Positions 35,786-37,708 of a stretch of 37,708 bases of DNA are shown piece after piece. The first letter of the stretch is position 1; the number at the start of each line of letters is the position of its first letter. Source of the DNA: JBKEAJ01 sp047972135 (GTDB taxonomy: Bacteria > Bacteroidota > Bacteroidia > Bacteroidales > Prolixibacteraceae); NCBI GenBank assembly GCA_047972135.1, contig JBKEAJ010000005.1, positions 1 to 37,708 on the forward strand. Reading direction: 5' to 3'. The translations under genes and the position numbers were made by a program. The notes under the pieces are model-generated. The model did not search any database and was not told the origin of the DNA. It saw only the letters and a list, made by a program, of their open reading frames with translations.

Positions 35786-37393
35786 TTATTTGTATTCTTC
35801 AAAAAAATCATTCCCTTTGTTATCCACAATTATGAATGCAGGGAAATCTTCTACTCTTATCTTTCTTACTGCCTCCATGCCAAGCTCTTCAAAATCAACA
35901 ATTTCAACAGACTTGATACTGTTTTTTGCTAGTATGGCTGCCGGTCCGCCAATCGAACCAAGATAAAAGCCTCCATGCTTTTTGCATGCATCGGTAACCG
36001 ACTGTGAACGATTACCTTTTGCTACCATTATCATTGAGCCACCTAAGGATTGGAACTCATCTACATATGGATCCATACGTCCTGCTGTGGTGGGGCCAAA
36101 ACTTCCCGATGCCATGCCTTGTGGTGTCTTGGCGGGTCCCGCATAATATACAGGATGATTCTTGAAATATTCGGGCATCGCTTCGCCATTATCCAGCATT
36201 TCCTTGATGCGTGCATGGGCTATGTCGCGGGCTACAATGAGCGTTCCGCTGAGTTTTAGTCTAGTCTTGACAGGGTATTTGTCGAGTATGGCTCTAACTT
36301 CTTCCATTGGTCGGTCGAGGTCTATCTCTACGGGAGGAGCCATGCCAGGGGCTTGCTCGGGTAAGAATTGAGCTGGATTTTTTTCAAGTTCTTCCAAAAA
36401 GATACCTTCGCTTGTAATCTTTGCCTTGATATTGCGGTCGGCACTGCAACTTACTCCCATACCCACAGGGCAAGAAGCGGCGTGGCGAGGCATACGGATA
36501 ACCCGTACGTCGTGTACAAAATATTTACCTCCAAATTGCGCTCCTACGCCATAGTCCTGACAAATCTTGGTGATGCGTTCTTCCCATTCCAAATCTCGGA
36601 AGGCTTGTCCGCCTTCATTGCCCGATGTTGGCAAATGGTCGTAATAGCCTGCCGAGGCTTTCTTCACTGCCGCCATTGTCGCCTCTGCCGAAGTACCCCC
36701 TATAACAAAGGCTAAGTGATAGGGTGGACAGGCAGATGTGCCTAAGTCTTTGATTTTATCTCGTACAAATTTCTCTAAATTCTTCTCGTTAAGAAGAGAC
36801 TTGGTTTGCTGATACAAGTATGTTTTATTTCCCGAGCCACCACCTTTCGTTAGGAATAGAAACTCATACTTGTCGCTGTCTTCCGAATAAATGTCTATTT
36901 GAGCAGGTAGATTTGAACCCGTGTTCTTTTCCTCAAACATGGTGTAAGGTACTACCTGCGAGTAGCGTAGATTGTCCTTGGCATAGGTCTCAAAAATACC
37001 TCTCGATAGAAACTCTGAATCATTAGCTCCTGTCCATACCCTTTCGCCTTTCTTGCCTGCGACTATTGCCGTGCCGGTGTCCTGACAAGTAGGTAGCTCG
37101 CCCGATGCTGCAATAGTTTGATTTAACAACATCGTATAAGCAACAAACTTGTCGTTGTCTGATGCTTCGGGATCTTTGAGAATTAATGCAAGTTTCTCTA
37201 AATGCGCCTTTCTGAGATAGAAAGAAACATCATGAAATGCCTCTTTTGCAAGCAGCTCCAAACCTTTTGGATCTACTTTAAGAATCTTCTTCCCCTCAAA
37301 CTCTACAGTGCTTACATAATCGCTACTGAGTTTGCGGTAAGTTGTCGTGTCTTCCTTTATGGGGAAAGGTTTTTGATAAAAAAAATCAGCCAT
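35786..37393 (-). CDS. class I fumarate hydratase (iron-sulfur)
   Basis: A 535-residue enzyme of FumA/FumB type: the alpha region (1-~340) and beta region (~380-535) are fused in one chain. The [4Fe-4S] ligand cysteines are recognisable in ELPTCQDTGTA, GTSACPPYHLA and HAASCPVGMGVSCSADR. Near the C-terminus are the family blocks GPTTAGRMDPYVDEFQ, ASGSFG and GSIGGPAAIL. It interconverts fumarate and malate in the TCA cycle or reductive branch and is oxygen-sensitive. It is flanked by its own terminator; no promoter consensus was seen in the 25 bases upstream, so it may be cotranscribed with the preceding DUF4831-like gene. Confidence 0.93.
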   Translation of the reverse strand: MADFFYQKPFPIKEDTTTYRKLSSDYVSTVEFEGKKILKVDPKGLELLAKEAFHDVSFYLRKAHLEKLALILKDPEASDNDKFVAYTMLLNQTIAASGELPTCQDTGTAIVAGKKGERVWTGANDSEFLSRGIFETYAKDNLRYSQVVPYTMFEEKNTGSNLPAQIDIYSEDSDKYEFLFLTKGGGSGNKTYLYQQTKSLLNEKNLEKFVRDKIKDLGTSACPPYHLAFVIGGTSAEATMAAVKKASAGYYDHLPTSGNEGGQAFRDLEWEERITKICQDYGVGAQFGGKYFVHDVRVIRMPRHAASCPVGMGVSCSADRNIKAKITSEGIFLEELEKNPAQFLPEQAPGMAPPVEIDLDRPMEEVRAILDKYPVKTRLKLSGTLIVARDIAHARIKEMLDNGEAMPEYFKNHPVYYAGPAKTPQGMASGSFGPTTAGRMDPYVDEFQSLGGSMIMVAKGNRSQSVTDACKKHGGFYLGSIGGPAAILAKNSIKSVEIVDFEELGMEAVRKIRVEDFPAFIIVDNKGNDFFEEYK

Positions 37394-37418
37394 TTTGTAT
37401 ATTTATTTCGTGTATAAA

Positions 37419-37708
37419 CTATCGTCGTTTGTCGTCGCTTATCGGCATTTTTACCTGTTCGCTTTTGTCTAAAGAACCTGTGTTGGGGTTAAACCTTAAT
37501 TTATAGTTGTCAGTTAGCATTGTGCCGGGAAGCTCGATGGTATTTCCTAGTTGTAGAATTTGCATAGAGGATTTGGCTATAACACTTCCAAGTTTTGCTA
37601 TGGAAACATCACCTGCTCCCGGAACTCTGTAGAAAATCCCCTCGGTACTGCTGTTGTTGGAATTAGCTTCGGTGTTGGTTTTGGAAACGGTCATTGTAAC
37701 AGGGTCAC
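37419..37708 (-). CDS. DUF4831-like protein, C-terminal fragment (5' end outside window)
   Basis: The frame is open through the window edge (the ATG at 37694 is internal, since upstream codons continue), so this is the C-terminal ~95 residues. GIFYRVPGAGDVSIAKLGSV, a QILQLGNTIELPG block and YKLRFNPNTGSLDK match the C-terminus of the Bacteroidota DUF4831 family ('GLFYRIPG.A.V.I', 'ITFNPETGAL'). Function unknown, usually secreted. It lies 25 bases upstream of fumarase on the same strand. Confidence 0.7.
   Translation of the reverse strand, partial: DPVTMTVSKTNTEANSNNSSTEGIFYRVPGAGDVSIAKLGSVIAKSSMQILQLGNTIELPGTMLTDNYKLRFNPNTGSLDKSEQVKMPISDDKRR

Noticed and set aside
1..37708. tRNA, rRNA, insertion sequence or prophage genes
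   Set aside because: None recognised by eye: no cloverleaf-like segments with a GTTCRA T-arm in the gaps, no transposase, integrase or structural phage proteins. A tRNAscan/Infernal run would settle the RNA genes.

Overview
The window looks like a chromosomal segment of a Bacteroidales-type bacterium (phylum Bacteroidota), AT-rich, with lineage-typical content. Evidence includes -7 promoter elements of the form TAnnTTTG, A-rich start contexts in place of strong Shine-Dalgarno sites, many small lipoproteins (one with a CSSDDDD surface-export signal), BatA- and DUF4831-type proteins, and an adk-obgE pair. I cannot name the genus. Both edges cut genes: a YgiQ-like radical SAM protein at the left and a DUF4831-like protein at the right. 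I see no rRNA, tRNA, insertion sequence, integrase or CRISPR array.

Layout. 1-890: YgiQ 3' end, then a gene-free repeat-rich stretch. 891-2725 (minus): membrane protein, bifunctional nuclease with a UVR tail, Rieske-fold lipoprotein. 2794-5900 (plus): small membrane protein, clpS, greA, HIT hydrolase, trkA. 5901-7399 (minus): YciO-type protein, fabG. 7579-15988 (plus): ndk, mscS with a lipoprotein, a sigma54-activator response regulator without a DNA-binding domain, a large OmpA porin, a PP2C phosphatase and an 886-residue protein with three FGE/sulfatase-modifying-factor domains. 16238-20980 (minus): ahcY, an Hsp15-like S4 protein, pth, L25/Ctc, prs, engB. 21141-22298 (plus): iron alcohol dehydrogenase. 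22289-23392 (minus): glycosyltransferase. 23683-27197 (plus): two lipoproteins, a divergent Lgt-like membrane protein and two small paralogous membrane proteins. 27372-34411 (plus): a Tes/MJ0619-like radical SAM protein, argS, adk, obgE and a BatA-domain protein. 34468-37708 (minus): OmpA-like lipoprotein, lipocalin-like lipoprotein, class I fumarase, partial DUF4831 protein.

Most genes are housekeeping: translation and its quality control (argS, pth, engB, obgE, L25, Hsp15), nucleotide and methyl-cycle metabolism (prs, ndk, adk, ahcY), and envelope. The standout is the triple FGE-domain gene. The C-terminal segments of its three domains differ as expected for adenine-templated diversification by a diversity-generating retroelement (DGR): between copies 1 and 3, 22 substitutions fall in 25 codons, 21 of them at codon positions 1 or 2, every changed codon changes the amino acid, and an A-free tail is identical. 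No reverse transcriptase or template repeat lies in the window, so any DGR would act from elsewhere or be lost.

Other points worth a second look are the Tes-like radical SAM protein close to a non-canonical Lgt homologue, a terminator-like hairpin in the greA leader, a C9 tract in the nuclease gene, and a dense mosaic of short palindromic repeats in the intergenic regions.
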